The notes: generated by a model from the letters alone, not told the origin. A DNA stretch of 7,744 bases from Clostridia bacterium (GCA_017441965.1 JAFSBF010000061.1:1-7744); one strand, 5' to 3'. Counted from the stretch's first letter, positions 1 to 6,688 are shown. Made by a program: numbers and translations.

Positions 1-19
1 AGATAAAGGCGGCGGTTTT

Positions 20-664
20 TTGATTAAATATATTCTTTTTGACCTTGACGGTACACTTACCAATCCAAAAGAGGGGATAACAAAGTGTGTTCAGCACGCC
101 CTCAGACATTTTGGGATAGAACGCAGTTGTGATGAACTTCTGGAGTTTATCGGTCCGCCCCTTAAGGAGCAGTTTATGAAATATGCCTCGCTTTCGGAAG
201 AAGACGGGGAGAAAGCCGTGCAAATCTACCGTGAGAGATTTGCGCCCATAGGAATATTTGAAAATGAGATATATGAGGGCGTTATTGAAGTGATGAAATC
301 TCTTAAAAAAGCGGGCAAGGTAATGGCAATTGCAACGAGTAAGCCCACCGTTTTTGCACAGAGAATTGCCGATGAATACGGAATTACTCCGTATATCGAT
401 GCACTTTTCGGAAGTGAGCTTGACGGCAGAAATACCGATAAAGCCCTCGTTATACAAAATGCAATGAGGGCACTTGGGGCAGATAAGGAAAATACGATAA
501 TGGTGGGTGATCGTGAGCACGACGCAATAGGTGCACAGAAAAACGGTATAGAATGTATCGGTGTGACGTACGGCTTTGCGGCGGATGGAGAGCTTCGGAA
601 AAGCGGTGTATGCGCTCTTGCAAATTCTCCGTATGCACTTTTGGAGATTTTGTCAGCAATGTAA
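20..664 (+). CDS. HAD-superfamily phosphatase, Gph/phosphoglycolate phosphatase-like
   Basis: This 214-residue protein is a cytoplasmic haloacid dehalogenase hydrolase of the phosphoglycolate phosphatase-like group. All four HAD motifs are visible: motif I DLDGTLT with nucleophile Asp8 and acid/base Asp10, motif II with Thr106/Ser107 in ATSKP, motif III Lys141, and motif IV GDREHD with Asp164 and Asp168 as Mg2+ ligands. Residues 15-85 form the helical cap typical of this group and include FIGPPL at 43-48. The length suits a single-domain family member. The start is TTG at 20, preceded by AAAGGCGGCGG at about 5-15 as ribosome site. It is followed after 45 bases by the SpoIIM-like gene on the same strand. 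Family membership is certain, but the substrate is not: members act on phosphoglycolate, pyrophosphate, nucleotides or sugar phosphates, and nothing in the neighbourhood decides between them. Confidence 0.9.
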   Translation: MIKYILFDLDGTLTNPKEGITKCVQHALRHFGIERSCDELLEFIGPPLKEQFMKYASLSEEDGEKAVQIYRERFAPIGIFENEIYEGVIEVMKSLKKAGKVMAIATSKPTVFAQRIADEYGITPYIDALFGSELDGRNTDKALVIQNAMRALGADKENTIMVGDREHDAIGAQKNGIECIGVTYGFAADGELRKSGVCALANSPYALLEILSAM

Positions 665-709
665 TATTTTCTATAGGACAGGCATAGTATTTTGCGTGGG
701 GTGATAAAT

Positions 710-1234
710 TTGAGAGAGGAACGCAAAAAGCTATGCCTTTTTACTGCAATAAATTTTATTGTAGGCATAATAATCGGGATTGTTTTGTTTTACGGTCAGC
801 AAAGGAGCAATTCTTCTGTTTTTGAAGGGAATTTTGAATACAGCACCTCTTTGGAGTTAATGGACTTTTTCAGATTGTCGTGGATTAATCTTCTGTGGCT
901 TTTTTCGATTTTTATTGCCCGTAATATTCTCCCCGTTTCTTCAATGCACCCGATTATACTGCTTCGTGGGTGTATGAGCAGCTTTTCCCTTATGTACATA
1001 TTTACATATATCGGGATTAAAGAGGGGATAATGTCGGCTATGCCGCAGTGCTTTTCTATCCTGCCGCTTTTAATGTTTTTTTCAGTGGAAATGGCAAGAA
1101 AGCAAAGGCTTTCCCTTGAAACGGGCGGAGGTACAGTAACACTTAAAAGGGGAGAGCTTTTCCTGATGCTATTTGGGGCACTGCTTGCAGGCGGTATTGA
1201 AATGGTGCTTTTCCGTGCACTAAGCATAGGATAG
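710..1234 (+). CDS. SpoIIM-like (stage II sporulation protein M / DUF95) membrane protein, divergent
   Basis: This is a polytopic membrane protein of about 174 residues with five hydrophobic segments, near residues 8-28, 55-73, 80-105, 108-126 and 150-171, and a basic N-terminus. Five helices is the topology of SpoIIM, the membrane protein that works with SpoIID and SpoIIP in peptidoglycan remodelling during forespore engulfment. The stretch LLRG...GIKEGIMSAMPQ resembles the KG...PQ core of the SpoIIM/DUF95 family by eye. The neighbouring XerD-type recombinase supports this, since spoIIM and xerD lie together in many Bacilli and Clostridia. The protein is shorter than B. subtilis SpoIIM (about 214 residues) and otherwise divergent. 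TTG at 710 is preferred over the in-frame TTG at 692 because GGGGTGAT (698-705) sits at ideal spacing before 710. The membrane protein call is firm; the SpoIIM assignment is inference. Confidence 0.6.
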   Translation: MREERKKLCLFTAINFIVGIIIGIVLFYGQQRSNSSVFEGNFEYSTSLELMDFFRLSWINLLWLFSIFIARNILPVSSMHPIILLRGCMSSFSLMYIFTYIGIKEGIMSAMPQCFSILPLLMFFSVEMARKQRLSLETGGGTVTLKRGELFLMLFGALLAGGIEMVLFRALSIG

Positions 1235-1319
1235 CCCAGGCTTATGCATTTTCTACTGAAAATAAATGGAAAATATGTGCAATTTGGTTATATACAATTT
1301 AAACGGAAAGGTGTAAAAT

Positions 1320-1340
1320 AATTCCTACATTATGTAAACT
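1320..1340 (+). other. Shortened dif-like sequence ahead of the XerD-like gene
   Basis: AATTCCTA (1320-1327), then CA, then TTATGTAAACT (1330-1340). From memory, the Firmicute chromosome-dimer site dif starts ACTTCCTA and ends with the half-site TTATGTAAACT, with 28 bases in total. Here the right 11-base half-site matches exactly and the left end matches 7 of 8, but about seven central bases are missing, so the spacing is wrong for a normal XerC/XerD synapse. It lies 21 bases before the recombinase start codon. It may be a decayed dif, an unusual binding site, or chance in AT-rich DNA. Confidence 0.35.
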
Positions 1341-1361
1341 AAGCTGACAGGTTGGATAAAA

Positions 1362-2243
1362 ATGAGAGAGTTAATGGCACAGTATGAGGAAAGTCTCAGA
1401 GGGCAAAACCTTTCTGAAAATACACTTTCTTCATATCTTCGTGATTTAGAGGCATTTTTTGGATACCTCAAATCGCACAACATAAAAAATGCACTGACCG
1501 TTAAAAAAGAAGCGGTTGCTGCCTATATAGAAGACTTAAAAGAGAGCGGCAGGGCAAACTCCACCATTTCACGCAGTGCGGCAGCACTTCGCAAGTTTTA
1601 TCACTATATGCTGCTTGAGGGCAAGGTAAAAACAAATCCCGTATACGGGGTGGAGGTACCACGTGTTGAGAAAAAGCTCCCCGAGGCGATAAGCCACCGT
1701 GAAATATTAAAGCTTTTGAAGCAGCCTAAAACAACTGACTTAAAAGGAATACGTGACAGAGCAATGCTGGAGCTTTTATATGCTACGGGTATAAAGGTAT
1801 CAGAGCTTATAAACCTTGCACTCGGGGACGTTGATGTGCGTGGCGGTATGCTTAGCTGTTCGTCAGGAAAAAATCAGCGGTACATTCCTATCGGTAAGGC
1901 GGCAACGGAGGCACTTGAGGTATATATTAAAAAGGCACGCCCGCTTATGCTCGGCGAAAATAAGGTGAAAAATCTTTTTGTAAACTGCTCAGGCACGGCT
2001 CTTACAAGGCAGGGGTTCTGGAAAATACTCAGGAGCTATGCTCAAAGTGCAGGTATTAAAACTGAAATTAATGCACAGACGCTCAGAAATTGCTTTGCAC
2101 TGCATCTTCTTGAAAACGGTGCAGATATAAATGCCGTTTCACAGATGCTCGGACACACAGATGTTGTCACAACGAGGATATATAATCAGGTGCTTAGAAA
2201 TAATATTAAGAAAATTTATAAAAAAGCACACCCACGTGCGTAA
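1362..2243 (+). CDS. XerD-family tyrosine recombinase with degenerate catalytic residues
   Basis: This 293-residue protein has the usual XerC/XerD length and two-domain layout: an N-terminal SAM-like core-binding domain (about 1-95) and a C-terminal tyrosine recombinase domain (about 108-285). XerD recombines dif to resolve chromosome dimers. Aligned by eye to XerD motifs, the catalytic Arg of GLRVSEL is Lys145 (GIKVSEL). The Lys of GKGNKER falls on Ser168 (SSGKNQR, with a Lys two residues later at 170). The His of HTLRH is Gln239 (QTLRN). Arg242, His265 (LGH) and nucleophile Tyr274 (RIY) are kept. Three of six catalytic positions are therefore changed while the frame is intact, which suggests altered or lost strand exchange. 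ATG 1362 has only a weak ribosome site (CAGGTTGG). The neighbouring SpoIIM-like gene makes it the positional equivalent of chromosomal xerD. The family is certain; activity is open. Confidence 0.88.
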   Translation: MRELMAQYEESLRGQNLSENTLSSYLRDLEAFFGYLKSHNIKNALTVKKEAVAAYIEDLKESGRANSTISRSAAALRKFYHYMLLEGKVKTNPVYGVEVPRVEKKLPEAISHREILKLLKQPKTTDLKGIRDRAMLELLYATGIKVSELINLALGDVDVRGGMLSCSSGKNQRYIPIGKAATEALEVYIKKARPLMLGENKVKNLFVNCSGTALTRQGFWKILRSYAQSAGIKTEINAQTLRNCFALHLLENGADINAVSQMLGHTDVVTTRIYNQVLRNNIKKIYKKAHPRA

Positions 2244-2248
2244 AACAG

Positions 2249-2277
2249 TTGACAAAAATTTTATAAAATGGTATATT
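2249..2277 (+). promoter_or_regulatory. Sigma-A-type promoter of glnN
   Basis: A perfect -35 TTGACA (2249-2254) is separated by 17 bases from TATATT (2272-2277), placing the transcript start near 2283-2285. It starts six bases after the recombinase stop codon, so glnN has its own promoter. No GlnR-type TGTNA-N7-TNACA operator is visible here. Confidence 0.8.
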
Positions 2278-2285
2278 AGTGTAGA

Positions 2286-2311
2286 AGGTGCCGAGGGATT
2301 CTTCGGCACTT
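2286..2311 (+). promoter_or_regulatory. Hairpin at the 5' end of the glnN leader
   Basis: GTGCCGA (2288-2294) pairs perfectly with TCGGCAC (2303-2309), and a G-U and an A-U pair extend the stem to nine. The loop is eight bases. The stem begins almost at the predicted transcript start, so it could act as an mRNA-stabilising 5' stem-loop, a DNA-level operator, or, with the following TTGTTCTTT, a weak attenuator. The hexaloop lacks the A1/G4 pattern of ANTAR antiterminator targets. Confidence 0.5.
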
Positions 2312-2338
2312 GTTCTTTAGAAGGAAGGTAATACTATT

Positions 2339-4432
2339 ATGAGCAATGTAACCAAAATATTTGCGAGTATGGTTTTTAATGCAACCGTTATGAAGGAAAG
2401 ACTTCCGAAGGATATATATAAGGCAATGCAGAAAACCATAAAGGACGGAAAACGTCTTGATATAAATGTTGCAAACGTTGTTGCCAATGCGATGAAGGAT
2501 TGGGCAATTGAAAACGGTGCAACACATTATACACACTGGTTTCAGCCTATGACTGGTATTACTGCAGAAAAGCACGACAGCTTTATTTCGCCCACTGATG
2601 ATGCCAATGTTATAATGGAATTTTCGGGCAAGGAGCTTGTTCAGGGTGAGTCGGATGCATCAAGCTTTCCATCAGGCGGACTTCGTGCTACGTTTGAAGC
2701 ACGCGGATATACTGCGTGGGACCCGACAAGCTATGCATTTATAAAGGATAAAACGCTTTGTATTCCTACAGCATTCTGCTCCTATGGGGGTGAGGCACTC
2801 GACCAGAAAACACCGCTTCTGCGCTCAATGGAGGCTATTGATAAGCAGGCTATGCGAATCCTGAGGCTCTTTGGCAATGACAATGTAAAGAGTGTTAAGA
2901 CAACTGTAGGACCTGAGCAGGAATATTTCCTTGTAGATGAAGAAATTTATAATAAACGTCCTGACCTTATTTTTACGGGCAGAACGCTTTTCGGTGCAAA
3001 ACCGCCAAAGGGACAGGAGCTTGATGACCACTATTACGGCAGTATAAAGCCGAGGGTGGCAGAGTTTATGCGTGACCTTGATGAAGAGCTCTGGAAGCTC
3101 GGAATACTTGCCAAGACAGAGCATAACGAGGTTGCACCCGCTCAGCATGAGCTTGCACCTATATTTACAACAACAAATATTTCCGCTGACCACAATCAGC
3201 TCACAATGGAAATGATGCAGAAGGTTGCGCGCAGACATTCTCTCGTATGTCTTTTGCACGAAAAACCGTTTGAGGGGGTAAACGGCAGCGGTAAGCATAA
3301 TAACTGGTCAATGGTTACAAGTAACGGTAAAAACCTCCTTGACCCGGGTGAAACTCCGTATGAAAATGCAAAGTTTCTGATGTTCCTCTGCGCTGTTATC
3401 AAGGCGGTTGACGAATATCAGGATTTACTTCGTATCAGCGTGGCAAGTGCAGGAAATGACCACCGTCTCGGTGCAAATGAGGCACCGCCCGCAGTTGTTT
3501 CAATCTTCCTCGGCGAAGAGCTCAGCGAAATTTTAGAGGCGATTGAAACGGGAAAATCCTATGACGGACGTGAAAAGGTACAGATGAAAATTGGCGTTCA
3601 CGTAATACCGAGATTTCCTAAGGATACAACAGACCGTAACAGGACAAGCCCGTTTGCATTTACGGGAAATAAGTTTGAATTCAGAATGCTTGGCTCATCT
3701 GCATCTGTTTCAGATGTCAATGTTGTACTTAATACGGCAGTTGCGGAAAGCCTTCGTCAGTTTGCAGACGAGATAGAGGGTGCACCTGATTTTGAGGCAT
3801 CGCTGCATAATCTTATTAAAAAGACTATAAAGGCGCATAAGCACATAATCTTTAACGGCAACGGATATGACGATAAATGGATTTGCGAGGCGGAGAAGAG
3901 AGGTCTTTTAAATCTCAAGACAACGCCTGAGGCACTAAAGCATCTTGTTGCAAAGAAGAATATCGAGCTTTTTGAGACACACCGTGTATATTCAGAGGTG
4001 GAGATGCGTTCAAGACTTGAGGTAATGCTTGAAAGCTACCGCAAGATACTTAATATAGAGGCACTGACAATGGCTGAAATGTCAAACAAGGATATTATGC
4101 CTGCAGTAAGTGAGTTCATAGGAAACTTAAGTAATACACTCCTTGCAAAGCGCAGCGCTGTAAAGGGTATTAAAGGTGCTTATGAGGAAAGTATTATTGA
4201 AAAGGCATCAGCACTTCTTGACGAAATGCTTGAAAAGACAAGAAGTCTTGAAAATGCACTTAAAGAGGCAGAGAAAATAACCGATGCGCAGGAGGAGGCA
4301 GATTACTACTGCAATACGGTTATAAAGAATATGGAAGAGCTTCGCACCGCTGCAGATGAGCTTGAGGTTATCTGTGACCGTACGATGTGGCCGTATCCCG
4401 ATTACAGTGAGCTTCTTTTTGGAGTAAGATAA
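2339..4432 (+). CDS. glnN: Type III glutamine synthetase GlnN
   Basis: This is a type III glutamine synthetase, the large oligomeric class found in Bacteroidetes, cyanobacteria and many Clostridia, which makes glutamine from glutamate, ammonia and ATP in the cytoplasm. At 697 residues it has the full length of the class (about 700-730). Recognisable blocks are [16 protein letters not shown] (67-82) in the type III N-terminal region, GPEQEYF (191-197) with metal-binding glutamates, NEVAPAQHE (263-271), [10 protein letters not shown] (315-324), [14 protein letters not shown] (371-384) and [16 protein letters not shown] (434-449) around the active site. The C-terminal 560-680 is helical and charged, as in the class. 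ATG 2339 follows AGAAGGAAGG at a good distance. Its own promoter and leader hairpin lie upstream, and a strong hairpin and a 66-codon gene follow. No ammonium transporter, PII protein or glutamate synthase gene is in view, so its nitrogen control cannot be read from context. Confidence 0.97.
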   Translation: MSNVTKIFASMVFNATVMKERLPKDIYKAMQKTIKDGKRLDINVANVVANAMKDWAIENGATHYTHWFQPMTGITAEKHDSFISPTDDANVIMEFSGKELVQGESDASSFPSGGLRATFEARGYTAWDPTSYAFIKDKTLCIPTAFCSYGGEALDQKTPLLRSMEAIDKQAMRILRLFGNDNVKSVKTTVGPEQEYFLVDEEIYNKRPDLIFTGRTLFGAKPPKGQELDDHYYGSIKPRVAEFMRDLDEELWKLGILAKTEHNEVAPAQHELAPIFTTTNISADHNQLTMEMMQKVARRHSLVCLLHEKPFEGVNGSGKHNNWSMVTSNGKNLLDPGETPYENAKFLMFLCAVIKAVDEYQDLLRISVASAGNDHRLGANEAPPAVVSIFLGEELSEILEAIETGKSYDGREKVQMKIGVHVIPRFPKDTTDRNRTSPFAFTGNKFEFRMLGSSASVSDVNVVLNTAVAESLRQFADEIEGAPDFEASLHNLIKKTIKAHKHIIFNGNGYDDKWICEAEKRGLLNLKTTPEALKHLVAKKNIELFETHRVYSEVEMRSRLEVMLESYRKILNIEALTMAEMSNKDIMPAVSEFIGNLSNTLLAKRSAVKGIKGAYEESIIEKASALLDEMLEKTRSLENALKEAEKITDAQEEADYYCNTVIKNMEELRTAADELEVICDRTMWPYPDYSELLFGVR

Positions 4433-4455
4433 CTGTTATAAGGAATAAAAAAGTG

Positions 4456-4490
4456 TCACCCGATGCATAATAGCATCGGGTGATTGATTT
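4456..4490 (+). terminator. Hairpin terminator or RBS-masking hairpin after glnN
   Basis: TCACCCGATGC (4456-4466) and GCATCGGGTGA (4473-4483) form a perfect 11-bp stem with a six-base loop, 23 bases after the glnN stop. The tail TTGATTT is a poor U-tract, so termination may be partial. The 3' arm carries GGTGA, the Shine-Dalgarno of the small gene starting at 4491. Confidence 0.7.
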
Positions 4491-4691
4491 ATGGATGAAA
4501 AAAGACTTCCTGAAGATGACTATGCCATTGATATGTTAAGCAAGCAAAATGGTGTGGCATCTGCCACGGAATGTACGGGAATGATACAAATTCCTCCTGA
4601 AAATTATGATGAGGCAGAATCGTATAGTGAAATTTACGTTGTGCCTAAAGTGTGTGGCTGTGACAAAATGCACAGACCGCATAAAGCATAA
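4491..4691 (+). CDS. Small acidic protein of unknown function, TECTGMIQIPP motif
   Basis: This 66-residue open frame is not assigned to a known family. The N-terminal half is acidic and charged (MDEKRLPEDDYAIDMLSKQN). It is followed by ATECTGMIQIPP (25-36), the acidic segment EAESYSEIY (41-49) and a Cys/His tail with Cys55, Cys57, His61 and His64. There is no signal peptide or membrane helix. The order (charged helix, TG-hydrophobic-PP, DEAESY..IY) looks like a small clostridial protein family I recall only loosely; I cannot name it. The start ATG 4491 has GGTGAT (4479-4484) at six bases, largely inside the preceding hairpin. No separate promoter was found, so expression probably depends on read-through from glnN. 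A structural Zn site in the tail or a role linked to glutamine synthetase would be speculation. Codon use resembles the neighbours. Confidence 0.6.
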   Translation: MDEKRLPEDDYAIDMLSKQNGVASATECTGMIQIPPENYDEAESYSEIYVVPKVCGCDKMHRPHKA

Positions 4692-4722
4692 TATGAAAGT
4701 AAAGGTTTTCAATGTATTGATG

Positions 4723-4731
4723 TGCTATAAT
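4723..4731 (+). promoter_or_regulatory. Extended -10 promoter-like sequence
   Basis: TGCTATAAT is a consensus extended -10 element (TG at 4723-4724, TATAAT at 4726-4731). No good -35 is present at 16-18 bases (AGGTTT or GGTTTT). No plus-strand gene follows; downstream are only hairpins and a T-run. Confidence 0.4.
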
Positions 4732-4737
4732 GTATAG

Positions 4738-4861
4738 CAAAGGTGAAAATTCGTTTTGACGAATTTTATTGTTTATATGCTTTATGCTACAGACAAACTG
4801 AACCTCTCGCAGTATCTATATACAGCTTCGGGTTCAGTTTGTCCGTTCTGCACTATTTTTT
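4738..4861 (+). ncRNA. Candidate structured small RNA between two convergent units
   Basis: Starting just after an extended -10 element, this stretch holds AAAATTCG/CGAATTTT (4746-4753 with 4760-4767, loop TTTTGA). A perfect 13-bp stem GACAAACTGAACC/GGTTCAGTTTGTC (4792-4804 with 4831-4843) follows, enclosing a 26-base loop, and then a T-run at about 4855-4860. There is no credible coding frame. It could be a small RNA, a dispersed repeat remnant, or untranslated tail of read-through transcripts. No known RNA family was recognised. Confidence 0.3.
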
Positions 4862-4870
4862 CTTCGCCCC

Positions 4871-4917
4871 AAAAAGTAAAAGCTATGACAAAAGATGCAC
4901 TTTTGCATAGCTTTTAT
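4871..4917 (-). terminator. Rho-independent terminator of the DUF1385-prmC operon
   Basis: Read on the minus strand directly after the prmC stop, TAAAAGCTATG (4916-4906) pairs with CATAGCTTTTA (4887-4877). An inner CAAAAG/CTTTTG stem closes a five-base loop and one base is bulged. CTTTTT follows as the T-tract (4876-4871). Position and shape fit an intrinsic terminator, though the stem is AT-rich. Confidence 0.75.
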
Positions 4918-4918
4918 G

Positions 4919-5728
4919 CTATTTGAAACAAACAATTACTCTGTCATTTCCGCCATAGTCTTTAAAGTCCAAAACCTCTGAAAAATCTGTGAGAAGAGAG
5001 CATACCTTTTCTTTTTGGTCATAGCCGATTTCAAGGGCGAGCATACCACCTTTATTAAGTGCGGAAAATGCTTTCTTTGAAATCACTTTGTAAAAGGTAA
5101 GACCGTCCTCGCCACCGTCGAGTGCACGCATAGGCTCATACTCACTTACGGGGAGATTTTTTGCAATTTCCCTTTCAATGTAGGGAGGATTGGCTGTGAT
5201 AATATCATATTTTCCGCTGATTTCTTCGTTTAAAATATCAAGGGAATAAACCTTTGTACTGTCACTTGCTAAAAGCTCATTAGCGTTTAACTTTGCCATA
5301 CTAAGTGCGCCCTCTGAAATATCGGTAAGCTCAAGAGTACTTTTATCAATCATTTTTGCAAGGCTTATCCCGATACAACCGCTGCCCGTACATAAATCAA
5401 GAATTTTTGGGGAAGAGATGCGGTTTAGTTCAAGCACCTTTTCAACAAGACATTCTGTGTCGGGTCTTGGGATAAGGGTGTCAGAATTAAGCTGGAAAGT
5501 AAACCCCATAAATTCCTTTTCACCGAGTATATATGCCACAGGCTCGCCATTTTGACGTCTTGAGATATATTCCTGAAAAGTTTTTATTTGCTTTTCATTG
5601 GGCATATTAAAAATCATAGCGGCATTTTCTGCGCCCATTACTTTTGCAAGCAGTACCCGAGCATCGAGCATCGGTGTATCTGAATTTGTAAGGCGCAACG
5701 CAGCATTTTTAAGAAGCTCTCTTACCAT
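4919..5728 (-). CDS. prmC: Release factor glutamine N5-methyltransferase PrmC (HemK)
   Basis: PrmC methylates the glutamine of the GGQ motif in peptide-chain release factors, using S-adenosylmethionine, in the cytoplasm. The 269-residue protein is of normal length. It has the helical N-terminal domain that binds the release factor (1-80), the linker block EPVAYILGEKEF (62-73) and LIPRPDTE (85-92). The methyltransferase motif I is DLCTGSGCIG (111-120), acidic residue Asp136 is placed to bind the cofactor ribose, and the diagnostic NPPY (180-183) recognises the target glutamine amide. ATG 5728 overlaps the end of the DUF1385 gene by seven bases (AAATGGTAA), with GAGG about eight bases upstream, which indicates translational coupling. 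In many Clostridia prfA is near; here the operon ends after prmC at a terminator. It is an intact core gene with high confidence. Confidence 0.96.
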   Translation of the reverse strand: MVRELLKNAALRLTNSDTPMLDARVLLAKVMGAENAAMIFNMPNEKQIKTFQEYISRRQNGEPVAYILGEKEFMGFTFQLNSDTLIPRPDTECLVEKVLELNRISSPKILDLCTGSGCIGISLAKMIDKSTLELTDISEGALSMAKLNANELLASDSTKVYSLDILNEEISGKYDIITANPPYIEREIAKNLPVSEYEPMRALDGGEDGLTFYKVISKKAFSALNKGGMLALEIGYDQKEKVCSLLTDFSEVLDFKDYGGNDRVIVCFK

Positions 5729-6657
5729 TTGTCGTCCTCTTTATTATCTGTCAGTACAGCCTTCATTGAGGCAATTGCAACTTCAAGCTGGCTGTCGTCA
5801 GGCTCACGTGTGGTTATCTTCTGAAGCCACATTCCGGGCCTGCTTATAATACAAACAACCTTGCTTTTACTTCTGCCTGCCCAACGGATTATTTCATAGC
5901 TGATACCTGCAACTACAGGAAGGAGCAAAAGCCTCATTCCAAGTCGTGTCCACATATTATCCCACGATATAAAGGAGAAGAGGACAATACTTATAATCAT
6001 TACAAAAACAAGAAAGCTTGTGCCGCACCTTGGGTGAAGACGTGACATATTTCGTGCGTTCTCAACCGTCAGGTCAAGACCTGCTTCGTAGCAGAAAATT
6101 GTCTTATGCTCAGCACCGTGATACTGGAAAACACGCTTTATATCCTCCATCTGCGAAACGGCTAAAACGTAGCCGAGGAAAATTGCAATTCGTACAATAC
6201 CCTCAATCAGCGTTTTTAGGAGACTACTTTTAATAAAGCCTGATAAAAATCCCGTAATAATATTGGGAAGTATAAAGAATAAACCTATTGAAAAAATCAT
6301 TGCAACAAAAAGGGAAAAGTAAATTACAATATCCTTAACCTTGTCACCGAATTTATCAGTAAGCCATTTATCAAACTTGGACTCGCTTGTTTCGTCCTCC
6401 AAATCAACAAATTCAGCACTCCACATAAGTGCACGTATACTGCAAATCATAGAATCAAAAAATGAAAATACACCCCTGATAACGGGTATTTTATTAACGT
6501 GATATTTTGTAACAAGGGAGCTTACTGCACGCTTATCAAGCTCAATTTCGCCATCCGGTTTACGCACTGCGGTGGCAATCTCCTTGGGACCACGCATCAT
6601 AACACCCTCCATAACGGCACTGCCGCCGATGGAAGTTATATGTTCCTTTTTTTCCAT
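5722..6657 (-). CDS. DUF1385 (YqhQ-type) membrane protein
   Basis: This 311-residue integral membrane protein has the hallmark N-terminal IGGSAVMEGVMMRGP (10-24) of the DUF1385/YqhQ family. It continues with IPVIRGVFSFFDSM (57-70) and a conserved His/Glu/Cys block, YHGAEHKTIFCYEAG (179-193) followed by HPRCGTSF (208-215), which could bind metal or be catalytic. Hydrophobic segments lie near 110-132, 150-168, 213-233 and 240-258. The biochemical function of the family is not established to my knowledge. Its placement immediately ahead of prmC is common in Firmicutes. ATG 6657 is well supported by AAAGGAGTG (minus strand, 6675-6667) nine bases upstream. It is the first gene of a two-gene operon with a clear promoter. 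All family blocks are present, with no sign of decay. Confidence 0.93.
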   Translation of the reverse strand: MEKKEHITSIGGSAVMEGVMMRGPKEIATAVRKPDGEIELDKRAVSSLVTKYHVNKIPVIRGVFSFFDSMICSIRALMWSAEFVDLEDETSESKFDKWLTDKFGDKVKDIVIYFSLFVAMIFSIGLFFILPNIITGFLSGFIKSSLLKTLIEGIVRIAIFLGYVLAVSQMEDIKRVFQYHGAEHKTIFCYEAGLDLTVENARNMSRLHPRCGTSFLVFVMIISIVLFSFISWDNMWTRLGMRLLLLPVVAGISYEIIRWAGRSKSKVVCIISRPGMWLQKITTREPDDSQLEVAIASMKAVLTDNKEDDKW

Positions 6658-6688
6658 ATATCAAAACACTCCTTTCGATACAAAACTT

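Noticed and set aside
692..709. Upstream TTG 692 as start of the SpoIIM-like protein
   Set aside because: The six extra codons contain the GGGGTGAT ribosome site that fits TTG 710; the region before 692 has only AGGACAGG at longer spacing.
226..768. Long minus-strand open frame opposite the HAD gene
   Set aside because: It lies antisense to a gene with all HAD motifs, has no ribosome site or recognisable domain, and the translation is low-complexity Ser/Ile-rich shadow sequence.
1289..1304. Second dif-like half-site (TATATACAATTTAAAC)
   Set aside because: It matches 13 of 16 to the centre and right half of dif from memory, but has no left arm and mismatches in the half-site core; likely AT-rich coincidence.
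2286..2311. ANTAR-type antiterminator or glutamine riboswitch in the glnN leader
   Set aside because: There is only one hairpin, the loop lacks the A1/G4 pattern, and no glnA-motif three-way junction can be formed.
2825..3298. Minus-strand open frame of 157 codons inside glnN
   Set aside because: It is fully antisense to conserved active-site blocks of glutamine synthetase and shows no domain.
4693..4737. 14-codon frame MKVKVFNVLMCYNV after the small gene
   Set aside because: It is very short, overlaps the promoter-like element and has no ribosome site or motif.
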